Positions 1 to 12,545 of a stretch of DNA of 64,000 bases are shown piece after piece. The translations under genes were made by a program, and so were the position numbers. Each line of letters begins with the position of its first letter. Positions within the stretch are counted from its first letter, which is position 1. The DNA is taken from NCBI GenBank assembly GCA_036937835.1, contig CM072881.1, positions 3,798,501 through 3,862,500 on the forward strand, written 5' to 3'. The stretch comes from Pampus argenteus (Eukaryota > Chordata > Actinopteri > Scombriformes > Stromateidae). Under the pieces are notes generated by a model that made no database searches, had not been told where the DNA came from, and worked only from the letters and a program-made list of their open reading frames with translations.

Positions 1-3000
1 ACAAGCTGGAAGGGCTGCTGTTGTATCGCTGCTTTGTTGGCTACAGGTAAATAGAGAAATTAAGGCTAATTATTCACTTTAAGCATATTGTTGTGGGAAG
101 ACAATGCAGCAGGCTGTGTTGGGTGGAGATCTCACCTTTTTAACACTGAAGGCAGCTAAGGATGCTGAAAATGTGGAGGTTTTTTTTTTCTTTGCATCTC
201 TGCATCTGTTGGAGCCAGGTCCCAGTGGTTTGCTGTCTTTTAGAGCGAGATAAAGCTTAATGTGATAAACATTAGTAATATGTTGGCTTTAAATTGGTAC
301 GCTTTTTTTTTTTTTTTTTTTTTTTAATTGGTACACTAATTTTCTCTGCACATCTTTTGTTTACGACAACAATGATATTTTCACTGATAGTGTCGGAGTA
401 ACGTGTCGTTGAAGACAAAGCCACGAGGCCTTGGCTGGCTGACTCTTCTAAATCAACAATTTCAAACAATAGTTTCATTTCAGCGACCGGCAGAACGTTA
501 TACAGGGGCGCATAGAAATGAAATAATAAAACACTAATGCTGCATTTGATGAGGTTACTGACTGCGGATAATTCAATATCCTTGAATACTGCAGTCTGGG
601 TTTGAAATGAAATTCAAATGAGAGGTGCAGATTTTATTGTTCATACAGTGTTAGAATATTGACTTTTAGCTGTCAATGCAACCAGCTCTGCTCCATTGCC
701 TTCAGGATGCCGTTTGGATATATTTGGTAATTTTGCCTCCCTCAGAATACTTGTTATTTATTAACGCGGTAACATTCTATTATCTGGTCAATGACTGAAT
801 TTGAAGAGTTTTCTGACTAGTGACCTAGATATCGTTTTCAACATTCACCAGCTGTGTAAAGCCTGTAAATCTGGCTGCCCCTCTCTCTCTCTCTATCTCT
901 CTCTCTGCTTCATTAGAATTCCACACCTGTCTTTGCAGCGCTCTCTCTGCAGCTTTCACCTAAAATACCAGGGAAGAGCATCGAGTCTCCGAGGGGTGAT
1001 TTTTGTTGCAGCACATCCACGGTGTCACCTCATTGACAGCGAACAGAGAAAACAACAGAGCGGCTCAGGTAGTGGGGCACAGCTGCGTCTGTCGTCCAAA
1101 CTACACCTTGAATTCCCAGTGCTAGTGTGAGTGCATGAATGCTACAGCCAGTCTGTCTCTTCTTTAAAGCACTTCAGAATCAATATGACTACATTTAAAA
1201 TGGGTCACATGACTAAATGCATGTAGAAGGCACAACTCTTAGTAATAACTCATTATTTTATTTATCATGAAATCTGCTTTTCCCTATAACTGTACGTAAC
1301 TTTATGGAATCTAATCTGAAACATTCACCCGCGACATGATTTGAAAGGGAAATGACACATCCAACACTACAGGATGTTGTGGAGATGATCACATGATCTC
1401 ATGGGGAAACACATGTAAACAAAATGTAGACTGACAGCAACTTGCTTCAGTAATGCTTTGCAGTGAGACACAACGAGTCTGGATGAAAAGAATGGGTGGG
1501 AAAACACGTTCAACACAGATCGTCATCTTTAATATCTGTCAACAGTAATATGCATGTTAACCTAGCTTGTATACTTGTGTCTCTCTCATTGGCTTATTGT
1601 GGTTGTGCTTAAACTGCTCCAATGAGTCTGCAGGCAGTTTTGAAAGTTTAAGATTGGATGTGTAAAGTCCTCACATTACTGGATAATCTGGGCCACACAT
1701 TGGTACCAACCAAGGTATCAGAACAGATAGTCAGGAGGGATGAATGAGGGATAAACTCCTGTAGTCTGAGCCGAGCTTTAGTTCTTATACTCAGAGCAGT
1801 TGGAACGGTCTATCTGAGGATCTGAGAGCAGCTCAAAGTGTTGATATATTTCAATATGAACTTGAACGCACCACTTTAGCTCTGATGTGTTTGTTTTGGT
1901 TTTATTATTATATTTCATCATTTTTATTTCTCGTGTTTGTACATTTGTATTGACTTATTATCAGCATGTCATTCACTTTTGTCGAGCACATTGAACTGCA
2001 CTTACCTGTGAAAAAATAGGCGCTATACAAAATAACATTTGATTTGACTTGATTATTGCCTGTAGAAGACCATATCCATATATTTAATGTAACTATATAT
2101 ATATATTTTAAAACAATAAATCTCACAATAACAAAGTGAAATATAAATCTGGGATAACTAAAAATGTAAGAAAATTATAACTACTCTCTCCTCAGAAAAA
2201 GACATAACCCCTAGGATAATGAAACAGGATCCGGTTATCTTCATATGCAGCGCCAAATCACTCTGCTGTAAAACTGAAACGCTCTTCGTTTCTTCCCTTG
2301 ATACCCGAGTCACGGAATGAATGAGTGCGTGTGATCATTCCCCTCTGCCTCTCTGCCTCTCTGCGTCTTTTTTTCCTCCATCCTGAGTCTCCTCCTTTTG
2401 CTCTCTAATCTCAGTCAATAAGTGTAACTTTGTCCACAGGGACACCCAGAGGCTCCTCGCTGTCCAGTGCCGAGCGTAAAGCTTCGTCGTGCTCTATGTG
2501 TGTCATACACATCACCAGGGTTTTTCCTGGGCTCTCTCACTCCTGCCTTATCCCTCTGTATTTCTCTCTCTTTGCTCTCTTCTTTAAAAATACATATCTC
2601 TATCATCTCACGCTAGCTGCTGAATGCCACTGGAACACCTCTGCCAGGTGCTGTTTGTTTGTGTGTTTGTGTGTTTCTTCAGCTACAGCATGCTCGCTTT
2701 TCACTGAAAAACCCCTTGCATGTTTTAATGTCTTGAGTGTCAGACCTCATGTCTGATATCAACCCGCTCACTCAGACACAGTAAACACAGTGGCCTAACT
2801 AACTGCTCCATTATAGCAGCGTATGAACTGTCACTGTCACATTTTAAATCCCAACACCCCTGTCATGATTCCTTTTCCTGCTCTGCCTCTGTCCCTGCAT
2901 TCAGCCCCACACTCTTCCCTTGGTGTTGCTATTCTCCACCTGTCCACCAGATGTCCCTGGTGACCACACCCACCTGCTTACCTGTTATCACTCTGCAGTT

Positions 3001-6000
3001 ATCTTCACCAGCTGCTCATTAGCTCATCAGCCTCAGTTTATTGTATGTTTGCATTCCCGAGAAGCCCTTCATAAGAGGGACAAAAACATAATATACTTTT
3101 TTAAAAAAATCAAGCCTGTGTGAGTATCTGAGGACAAAATATGTGACACTTGTATCTAAACTACAATGTAGAGATGCTACATGGCAGATTCCTACCATAC
3201 TAAGCACTCACTACCAATAACTGAGCGGTTCAGTCCTTCTGTGAGTATGAAATGATCTGAAATATCAGCTCAGCAGTCATATGAATGAACTGGTCTCAGA
3301 TCTGCACTTAATTCATAAGCACCATAAATTAGAACTCACTGAGAATGGTTCTATTAGTCCATCATCATAATTGGATCTTTCAGGGCTCATTCAGGGGGAG
3401 AGAACCTGAGCTAATGAAGACTTCTTCCAGGTTGTTTCATCTTGCAACACCTGCATAGCAGTTGTCATGCCAACAGCACTTGTCAGGGCCAATCAGATGG
3501 GGTCGCTGAGCTATGGGAGCCAAGGCAGACACTAGCTTCAGGGCCTATGATTAATTTACACCAATGTTCACTTAACTCTCCTCCACGCTGTTTTCCTATC
3601 TCTGCCTTCATCACCACTGATGGTTTCTTAATAATTCAGACTAAAATACCTTGTCAGAAACAGCCATGAAGGCTCCACAACAATGGAGAGAGAGATGAAA
3701 AAAAAAGTTCTGGTTTGTAGTGTCACTGTACAGCCAGAAAAATCAAGGTCCAAAACTGCAAAATGTCAGTCATCTCAACACATGCACTCTGTGTCCTTGC
3801 TGCTCACTGCTCCATCCTCAGCTGACCTGCCAATCGATCCGGCCTGCCATCATTAAGGAAGTTCCAGTGCTCTTATTTCTGCATGGAGGAGCAAGGATTG
3901 AAGACCAAGGAGAGATTCCCGGGGGGAGTCTTGAGTGAAGAGTGATGTTAGTGTTTGGCTGCTTTGAAACCGCACCGCAGTGCTGCAGTTCTATTCTGGC
4001 GGGGACTAACGTTGAATGCAGGGGATCCAGTGAACAAGTGAATTTTTTGGATTTTTTTTTTAACCAAAACTTGTTTCAGACTGTCACATTCTGCCTGAAC
4101 AAGGCTCGCTCCAAATAAAAGGAAGTGAAAAAATCCACTCCTTGATGAAAATACATGCCTCTACAGGCAGGACACCGTATGAACGCGAGGTTTTTACAGT
4201 ACATGCTGCTGCAGCGGTAACTTCATTTAAATGTTTGAATTTCTAAATTTACATTTAATTTCTTTTGGTCACCATTTAGTGAAACGTGTAAACTGCACAT
4301 ACAATATTTTTCTTTTCATGATTATCAACTGGTCATATCTACCTGCTGCTGCTACTCGTCTAATCCCATTTTTTCCATTCAATCACATGAGTTGCTATGT
4401 GTTGGGAAGAAACTGTATTCAAATAGGAGCAGTTTTTACATGCTGTGTGTATTGTTGGGTAAAAACTAAACAACAACAACAAAAAAAACAATCATTTACC
4501 AACATGTATGTGTACAGTGTAAAACGTGTGTAGTTACCCTTTAATAAGATTGGTCAGCTCATCTAACTTTTGAAAGAACACAATTGTGCGTTTCCAAAAA
4601 TGTCAAAGTCCTGCTTGATCCGGGAGAGTTCAGGGTTAGATGTGAGGACAGGACAGAATTACATGTACAGTACCCGCTAACAAGGTTAATCAGGTAAAGA
4701 CAATTGTAGTTTAGGCCCTCTGTTTGCTCTGCTGGTGTCCTTAAACGCATCAGTAAACGTTTAAACGGGAACGTTTAAAGTCACAGAACCTCAGAACTGC
4801 TGGACAGCAACTGAATCGTTTCTAAAAATTGATTCGCTTTCATAGAAATGAGAATCAATGTTTAGGCAGCGCATTGAAGTCATTATCTATCACCCCGGAG
4901 TCCAATTAGACTGCTTGAGTGCGCTTAAAATAGTTCATTTATTCAGCGAATCAAAACACGAAGGGCGCTTAAAATATCTGTAATTTGACGACTTATTATC
5001 TGGGCCTGTGCTGCCGTCGCTACAGTAAATCCATTTGCTGGATGTTCCTTTGTCATTCTGTGGAAATGATTCAGATGTAAATGACCTCATAGTCATAATA
5101 AGCTTTTTAGATGTTTTTAATAATTCGGTTTGTATTCAGAGTATAAGAGAAAGAAACTTTGGATCATTTATAATAATTCTCATTCTGGATATGATAAAGG
5201 TAGTGTTCACCCCAAAGCAGCAGGTGCCCTTTCTGTTTTTCATTAAGTGAAATGATTTTCTGCCACTTATCATTTAAAGGGTAATGTGAAGGATTTGGCA
5301 TTTTCCACTTTATAACAGTGGTAGAAAATGATCTCTTAGACATCATTCTGTTAGATTAAACTCAAAGCTCACGCCATAAACCACGTGGCATCATATTTGA
5401 ACACATTTCGATGGTCAACATGTTTTTGTATTACTCTTTCCTTGTTGTGTATTTTAACTAACTTCATCAGTATTTGCTGATTCACTTCAACGTCAACGTT
5501 CTCTTCCTCTACTTTTCCATCCACTTCTTCTTCGTTCTTCGTTTGCAACACTGTGTTATCGCTATCAGATACTTTCACCCACCCTGGTATTTATTCCTCA
5601 TGTGAAGTTGTTGTATACTGTAACGGAGAACGTTTAAATGACAGGATGAGGGTTAGACTCAATCTCATTGCCAAGCGTGGCTTTCAGTTCCTGGCAGTGT
5701 TGCTGTACTTGACCGTACATTCCAATGAACACATTTGGCAGTGTTCCTTAGTGAGAAGCTGTTTCCAAATTGGGAGAAGATTGAAAAAAAAATGAAGCTG
5801 TTTTTCGGAGCCTTATCTGGCCCACCGCAGCCTATCGACCGGACAGGGTCTCCTTTGTGTCATGTCAGGAAGTGGGTTTTTTTTGTGATTGTGATTGTAT
5901 ATTTTGTGGACTATACCTTTACATTGTAAGTGGATTTTGAAAGTATTTTCTAATGACAGGAGAAAAACATCAACTTTTTTTTATTTTTTAAACTTAAAAA

Positions 6001-6470
6001 ATTGTGAACGTCCACATGAATATGCATATACTGCTCATTTCAAAAGTTTAACAGCTGTTGATTCAGCAGCATCAGAGTGCTCCACCCACCTTCAGCCTGG
6101 TGTGCTCTGTGCACCTCCTGCTGTGTAGGAGAATGCTCCCCCACTGATATTCTACGTTGGACGTGGTTGGTTTAAGTTGAAATAGAGACACGGTTTCGCT
6201 CTGTGTGATTGACATAATCTAAACAATGTGGCTTTTGTGCTCCTGTCGATTCAACTTAGCTGTGGAACATCCACACCTTAGTGGTTCAGTGACCAACAGA
6301 CCAACATTTTATATACTTTACGTGTATTTACTGTGTGTATGAGTAGAGTAGGAGATGTTGAGATCAACATATCTGCTAACGTAGCTGTACCAGTACTGCT
6401 TTGTGCCACAGTGAGCGTGCTTGTTAAAGTTTCATCCCTGTTTAGAAGTTGTCATTATTACTTAATACAG
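1..6470. other. Non-coding host DNA, no gene recognised
   Basis: I found no convincing gene here. The open frames are short, have no recognisable domain and overlap simple sequence. Visible structure includes a poly-T run at about 302-325, a CT-rich run at 878-906, and the segment around 1985-2055, which resembles the 3' tail of an old LINE or SINE (a stretch like gcgctatacaaaataa followed by a TTGATTTGA-type tail). A stretch at 2427-2510 is preceded by an acceptor-like CCACAG, but its donor side is weak. Confidence 0.5.
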
Positions 6471-6481
6471 TACCTCTGTTC

Positions 6482-6777
6482 GTTCGTTCGTTCGTTCGTT
6501 CGTTCGTTCGTCTTCTTCCGCTTATCCGTTTGTCGGGTCGCGGGGGCAGCAGCTTCAGCAGGGAACCGGGGGTCGGACCGTCAGGGTCCCCGCCTCCGAC
6601 TGTCGCCCATCTCTCTTCGCACCGTTAGACCCCTCCCATGGGTGGTGGGCCCATGGGAAGGGGGTACAGCACCTGGTATTCCCAGGCGGTCTCCCATCCA
6701 AGTACTAACCAGGCCCGACCCTGCTTAGCTTCTGAGATCAGACGAGATCGGGCGTGTTCAGGGTGGTATGCTGACCC
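6482..6777 (-). mobile_element. 5S rRNA-derived SINE, copy 1
   Basis: On the minus strand the element begins with about 115 nt closely matching vertebrate 5S rRNA (6662-6777), including the internal Pol III control region (A-box and C-box areas, such as GGATGGGAGACCGCCTGG). A GC-rich body follows, then the end GACCCGACAAACGGATAAGCG and a (CGAA)n tail, seen on the plus strand as CGTT repeats at 6481-6512. An 11-bp perfect target duplication, TACCTCTGTTC, flanks it at 6471-6481 and 6778-6788. This shows insertion by target-primed reverse transcription and excludes a true 5S gene. It lacks about 50 bp of body present in copy 2 at 38,993. It fits the SINE3 type (5S head). Confidence 0.88.
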
Positions 6778-6788
6778 TACCTCTGTTC

Positions 6789-7542
6789 ATCTAAGGGATA
6801 ATTATTAGAAAACACACCCTGCTCATAGAACAGGGTAGGAAAGCCTCTGTCATGGCTTCATACTCGCAGCTGGAAATCTGCCTCGCTTCACTGTTTACCA
6901 TGTTGCCTCAGGAGAACCCAGTGACTGCCTGTCCTCCAGGCTCCTTCTCTGCTTCTTTCTGTGTCACACAGATGACTGGGAGAGGGAGAAAGCAGTTAAT
7001 TGAAAGCACTTAGTTACAACGAGCTGGAAAAAGAATTTGTTAACGCACCAAACATGATTTTAACAGAGTGAATAAAACATAAATCCAATGTTTCTCTAAA
7101 CTACTACGGCTGCAAGCGCTGATCTGAAGTGAGTCCAACATGTCTGACATGCTCCAAAAACAGAGTTAGAGGTTAGAGGTTGTTGGTGTCGCTGTAAACC
7201 TTCCTCTGCAGTGTTCCACGCTCTGCCCCGCTGTCCTTCACACTGACTGTGATACTGTATGTTTACCTTTAGGGCTGACTGTGCTTCTCTTTAGAGCATT
7301 TTCGCTGCCAGCTGGTTGGGGTGGATGTCTCAGATGTCAGTGCTGACTGATGGGCAGCTCTTAGTTAAATCCCACAGGGCTTCTCAGTGCTGCTTGCGGC
7401 CTGAGAGAGACAGACAAGACTGATGGAGAGTTGGACGTATGCCAATAGACCTGTCTGCCATCAACACCCTGCAGACCCTCCCACTGCTCCGCCCTCTACC
7501 AAAGACACCATTGTGTGTTTTTCTCTTTTTATTGTTTGTGTA

Positions 7543-7577
<35 letters not shown>

Positions 7578-7667
7578 TGTTTCTGCATCCACACATTTTT
7601 TGGTGTGAGCTTTTTTAGTGGTTGTGATTGTTGGCACTTGTATCCAGTAGTGCAAAAAAACTAAATA
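6789..7667. other. Non-coding spacer with TG microsatellite
   Basis: No gene is supported. A (TG)n microsatellite lies at 7543-7567. Open frames over it on both strands are only the repeat read in several frames. Confidence 0.5.
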
Positions 7668-8144
7668 CAGTAATCCCTCGTTTATCGCGGGGGTTACGTT
7701 CCGAAAATGACCCGCGATAAGTGAAATCCGCGAAATAGAAAACTTTTTTTTTTTTTACAATTAGCAACTATTACATGTATACAAATACAGTGACTCACGT
7801 GTAGGCCGTTTCACTGCTCTTCAGACTGGGCCGCTGCATCCTGACTGCGCTCTGCAGTGTTCTCTTCTTCTGAAGCCCGCGGTGCAGGTGTGTTTGTTCG
7901 GGAGAAGAACATAGTGATAGGCAGCTGTTGTCGCTCTTTTTTCTTCTTTGCAAAAAGATCCTTGTACACCGACATGCCACCATCGATTACGTTATGTTAT
8001 GTTTTGATACAAGAAGCGGGAGTGAGTTTTTAGCGAATCAGAATGCAGAGCACAATGCACCAAAAAAAAAAAAAAAAGCATTATGAAAATCCGCGAAATA
8101 GCGAATCCGCGATAAGTGAACCGCGAAGTGGCGAGGGATCACTG
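7668..8144. mobile_element. Non-autonomous Tigger/pogo-like DNA transposon (MITE)
   Basis: The ends are imperfect terminal inverted repeats: CAGTAATCCCTCG at the left, and at the right a sequence whose complement reads CAGTGATCCCTCG. Both are flanked by TA (7666-7667 and 8145-8146), the target duplication of Tc1/mariner and pogo/Tigger elements. Subterminal stretches with CGCGATAAGTGAA and CCGCGAAATAG recur near both ends. The 477-bp length leaves no room for a transposase and none is seen, so it would depend on a related autonomous element. An internal A-run lies at about 8049-8066. Confidence 0.8.
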
Positions 8145-8146
8145 TA

Positions 8147-10611
8147 TATGTACTTAAAGAGTAACTTTAGTGTCTATATTGTTCATATTCTGGGGCTCTG
8201 GCAGACTTCACCCCGGTTCCTTTACTTTTCAATATGTTCGTGGACAACAAGAAGAGACCTTAGAAACAACCTTAGCAACAAAGGCTATGGAATGGACGAC
8301 CATTTATGGGAACATGCGACGAGGATTGTTTAGCATAAACATCATTATAAAACACATATATACAAACATTATAACCAAATGTAAATAACAGGAAATCACA
8401 AAAAAAAGTATGTTATGTCCCTTTTACTTTATTCAATTTATTTGACTTATAGTAAATTACATGCATTCATGTATCTATCCATTGATCCTGATGCCATTTT
8501 ATATCTGGTCTTTTACCCTTTTCCAGTGCAAGAAGTAAGCAACCTGTGTAGAACCACTTGGTTCTATCTAATCTTGATGATGTCACATGTTATATATTGG
8601 CATTAAAACATCAATAAAACAGCTGAAATGTTTGTGGGTGATAGGGGTGAGGCGTGTGTGCGTTTGTGTGTGTGCACAACTCCAACTTCCTGGAACGTAT
8701 TTCACCCCAAACAGCATGCTCCCACCACTGCAGACCCCTGCACCGTGGTACCGTAAATATACAATACCTAACTTTACCACAATAAAATGAGAAAAAATAA
8801 CGTTATATACAGTAGGGTCCAAAAGTTAGAGACCACCTTCCCATTCACTTGAGTGGGAACAGAATGGGAACAGGGTTGGGGGTAGATTTGCACTATATTT
8901 AAAGGATACACACTGTTCTCGGTTTCATAAAGAGAGAAAGAGACAACGCCCCCTCTGACACTCTCCGCTGGTCCTGAGAGGCTATCAGTGTCCAGCGTCT
9001 GTCGGCAGAAAGATAACACTTTGCTGCCGTCTTGATTTAGTGGAGGCTACAGACGCATCGATTCATATCTTCTGCTCGTCTATGAATTATACATTAATGG
9101 ATGAGACAGCCATTATCTCCATGCATGTGGGAAAATAAGAACGCAACCATGCTCTATCACACATCCCACCCTTTAAATATACGTATTTTGTTTTTCTCCT
9201 AACTCCTTTTTTTCGTTAAATTACAATGAAAACGTCCTTCTTTTTTTTTTTTCTGTCTCCTTCTATCATCCTCTAATCCCTTCACTCTCTTCTGCAGCAA
9301 CTTGCTATTCAGCCGGAAACCCTGCTGTGGGACTCCTGGGACCAGATAAAACTCTTTGTGCAGTTGGAGACTTGAATCTACACAGACAGAGGTATGCATA
9401 CACATGCTTTCTGGCGAATTTCAAGCCATTCATGTGTATGTTTATGTTTTAGAAATGGTAAAACTGGACTCATGTGTTATAGTTATGTCTGACTCAGAGG
9501 TAAGAAACAACAGCAACGGTTAAAGTAATTAAAGTGACTTCTAAACTACAGCATAAATAACACAATCTAAATTATTTACAGTGTTTGTTTTGTTTTTTTG
9601 TCATTTTGTTTATAATGTACTCGCACTACCAGAGAGTCATTAACAGCCAGGGAGCAAACCTATATCAATATTCAATGTATTTCAACAATAAACCAGTCAT
9701 GTCTATCTACTGTCATCACAGACCAGGATCCATGCAGCAGGGCCAGCAGCTACTGGAGAGAGTGTCCTCAAACCAGCTTGGATGGTGCCGTTGCATGAGA
9801 TGTTGTGACATACCGACTGACAGAAAGAAAGCGTTGTGGTCGTCAACCTAAACGCTGCCACATCTGGAGCTTTACATCCTTCAGTAGGAGGTCCTTCGGC
9901 GAGCCAGGAGGATCCTCCCAGTCCCGGAGACGACAACAGGCAGTTACAGTATGCTGCTCACTGACCACTTGTTGTCTGGCAGTATGGATACACTGTTGTG
10001 ATCCCCCGGCTGCTTTGCATGAAAAAATGTGTGATATATAACACACATGTTGGTTTTGTACCAAATAGAACGTGACATTTGATCTCTGTCGTTTAAGATG
10101 TTTTAAAATGCGCTTATTATGTTACTTTTAATGTTTATTGCTATTGTTGTTATATGTTGCTAATGTCTCTACAAAATAAAAAAATAAAAAATTTTGTTTT
10201 GATTACATATCTAACAAACATTTATCACATTGTTGTTGTTTTTTTGTTTTTTTGCAATACCATCACAGTCCACTGTTTACAAAATGTGACATTTTTGAAG
10301 TTTTTGTATAACTTCATAATGTTCCAAAATAAGACCTGGTTCCAGGTCACTTTAACAGGTTTCAACTTCTAGTCAACATGACTGTCAACAACTTCCATGG
10401 CAATGCAAGACATTATTTAAGATATTATGTGCAATATGAATTAATTCATTCACCCATCAGCCTGCTGGTGGCACTAGAGGTATTGGGTCATTTCATGCTC
10501 TAGCCAACATGCATTTTGATGCCTCTTAATTCCATGGCGAGCCAAATATCGCTGTTCTAAACCTTACTCCCTACAGACATTGACATTTCTCTGGGTCGGT
10601 CTGTTTATATG
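8147..10611. other. Non-coding host DNA with transposon end and a weak exon candidate
   Basis: No gene can be firmly supported. A short segment from 8810 (CAGTAGGGTCCAAAAG, preceded by TA) looks like one end of a Tc1/mariner-type repeat common in fish, but I could not find its partner end. The stretch 9298-9392 is flanked by splice-like signals and is listed separately. At 10,450-10,500 the wording 'cctgctggtggcactagagg' resembles a degenerate dispersed fish repeat that recurs near 11,840. Confidence 0.4.
9298..9392 (+). other. Possible single exon (weak)
   Basis: A pyrimidine-rich tract ending CTCTTCTGCAG precedes 9298, and GTATGC follows at about 9393, so both splice borders look plausible. 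One frame is open across the block (it contains TCYSAGNPAVGLLGPDK), and another is open for about 25 codons before a stop. I do not recognise the peptide, and no neighbouring exon in a compatible phase is evident within several kb. It could be one exon of a gene with very long introns, an exon of a non-coding RNA, or chance. Confidence 0.2.
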
Positions 10612-10852
10612 GCGGCAGCGTCCAGGCCTAGCCAGCAGCGTCCAGGCCCAGGCAGCAGCGTCCAGGCCCAGACAGCAGCGTCCAGGCCCAGGCAGCAGCG
10701 TCCAGGCCCAGGCAGCAGCGTCCAGGCCCAGCCAGCAGCGTCCAGGCCCAGGCAGCAGCGTCCAGGCCCAGGCAGCAGCGTCCAGGCCCAGGCAGCAGCG
10801 TCCAGGCCCAGTCAGCAGCGTCCAGGCCCGGGCAGCAGCGTCCAGGCCTTAT
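10612..10852. repeat. 20-bp GC-rich minisatellite, about 12 copies
   Basis: Unit CAGCAGCGTCCAGGCCCAGG is repeated head to tail about twelve times with single-base variants (CCTAGC, CCCAGA, CCCAGT, CCCGGG). Because 20 is not a multiple of 3, each frame cycles through all three readings of the unit. None contains a stop, so several frames on both strands stay open across the array. I regard these frames as artefacts of the repeat, not genes. Confidence 0.93.
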
Positions 10853-12104
10853 ACACTGGAGGGATGAAGCAGAAGCGCTTGCTGGCATACATCAAGATCT
10901 GATTATGAAATGATTCCAGTTCAGCTGTTGACCTGAAAACAGAGCACAAACAGGACATGCTTGCTCCCTCTCCTGGCACTATATTAAGGCATAGCAGCAC
11001 ATAGATTCAGTACAGACTAGAATGACAGTTAAAAGATGCTTTATGGGTAGCAGAATAGAGATGGGTGTTCATTCTCAGACAACCCTGCCTCCTTTTATAA
11101 TGTACAGCATCATTCCCAGGTGTGTACAGGAAGCCCACAATAATCTCTCCATGAGAGTAATCTATTGAGAGGGTTTTCATGGAGAGATTATTGTTGTCAT
11201 TTTGCTCGCTGTGATTTCAAACTCATGATATAATGAAGCTCAGCTGTGCACCTTAGGGTGGTAAAAGGAGGCATGGATCAGTATTGTTACACTGCTCCGA
11301 TGGAGGCTTGAGTTGCTCAAACGCTTTAGCCTAATAATAATGGCAAAATTGAGGTCAAGTCTTATTAATCTTTTTCCTAAATATTGGGAGTGCCACTACT
11401 TTGCTAGTGATGCATTATGGGTGCTCGGTTATTCAATGAGGCTCTGGGCGTGTCTCATTTCTGCACCCTTCTCTTTCTGCCCGCTTTCCTGTCACTCCAT
11501 TTGTCTTTGTCAGTAAAGTGTAGAGTAATGCCCTGTAATCTGTATCTGTAAGATAAATATGTAAATTAATAAAAAAATAAGAAGAGAAAGTACATTAAAA
11601 AAGGATTCAACACTTTGGGAAAATAGTTAGGTGGCAAATGTTCACATACCTGAAAGACACGTGGACATCGTGGACAACCTTTAGCCAGTGTGTGTTTAAC
11701 ACTATCTATTCTTAATCCAATACTCGTCCCTGCACTCTGTTAAGGGACCATGGTGACAGGCTTGTCCTGTCACATGATGAAGTTCTCCAATCCACATGTC
11801 CTGAGAAACAATAAGAAAATAAAGCACAAATGCCCCACTGGGCCTGCTGGTGGTGCTAGAGAAAAGGTCACAGGGTCATTAAAATTGCCAGATCATCCTT
11901 TAAGCAGCATGACATGAATGTTGTCACCGAGTTGTCTCTGGACCAAACTGCTGACAGACAGACTGACACAGAGACCTTGGTTACTAAAAAGTGTTTTTCA
12001 CATTAGTTTTTAAATTTTAACTTCGCTCTAGTTAAAATTGAATTGCAAAAGAATGTCTGGTAAAAACCTGTGGTCTTAAATCAGTTTGTGAATACAGCTA
12101 TTTA
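10853..12104. other. Non-coding spacer with hairpin and dispersed repeat fragment
   Basis: No gene is supported. It contains a perfect 18-bp inverted repeat (11,137-11,194, listed separately). A degenerate fragment at about 11,835-11,960 ('cctgctggtggtgctagag ... gaccaaactgctgacagacagac') belongs to a dispersed repeat type common in fish. A similar remnant lies at about 24,225-24,400. Confidence 0.45.
11137..11194. repeat. Perfect 18-bp inverted repeat, 22-nt loop
   Basis: ACAATAATCTCTCCATGA at 11,137-11,154 is exactly complementary to TCATGGAGAGATTATTGT at 11,177-11,194. Four further inner pairs, three of them G-U, could lengthen the helix to 22 bp in RNA. No target duplication or transposon end is evident around it. 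Confidence 0.8.
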
Positions 12105-12545
12105 TTTCATAAGTATTCACGTCCCTGGACTTTTCCATATTTTCTCATGTTACAGTCACAAATTAAAATGGATTTTATTGGGGTTGTTTAATGGACCGAC
12201 ACACAACAGTCTGTAGTTTTGAAGTGGGTGGGAAATATTACATGGTTTTCAAAAATGATTTACAAATAAAAATCTGAGAAGTGTTGAGTGCATATGGATT
12301 CTCCCCCTTGGCTGCTTAAACAGGGAAAGATGCATGGAGCCAAATAACAGGGCGATACTTGAAGAAAACCAGAAAGCCAGCCAGATGATTCAAGGTGACA
12401 AATCTTAATATCTGAGAGTGGCACAGACCTCAATCCAGTTGAGAATCTGTGACGAGATTTGAAAACTGCTGTTGAGACGGTCCCCATCCGATCTGCCGAG
12501 AGAACAGATTTGCAGTGTGGTTCCGTAACATCTGCTCCTGTCATA
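12105..12545 (+). pseudogene. Tc1-like DNA transposon remnant, transposase C-terminus
   Basis: The left part (from about 12,109, 'ataagtattcacgtccctgg') resembles the terminal region of teleost Tc1-like elements. Further on, the plus strand at 12,426-12,490 encodes DLNPVENL, a stop, then RDLKTAV, the conserved C-terminal transposase block that includes the last acidic catalytic residue (E of VEN). The stop TGA sits where the family has Trp. The middle of the transposase is missing, so this is an internally deleted, dead copy. The exact inverted repeat ends could not be fixed. Confidence 0.7.

Noticed and set aside
6662..6777. 5S rRNA gene on the minus strand
   Set aside because: It is fused to a SINE body and tail and flanked by an 11-bp target duplication. 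The 3' end of the 5S region lacks the T-run terminator of a true gene. The same holds for 39,202-39,314.
10580..10902. Gln/Ala/Pro-rich proteins over the minisatellite
   Set aside because: Frames exist on both strands only because the 20-bp unit has no stops; nothing outside the array supports coding.
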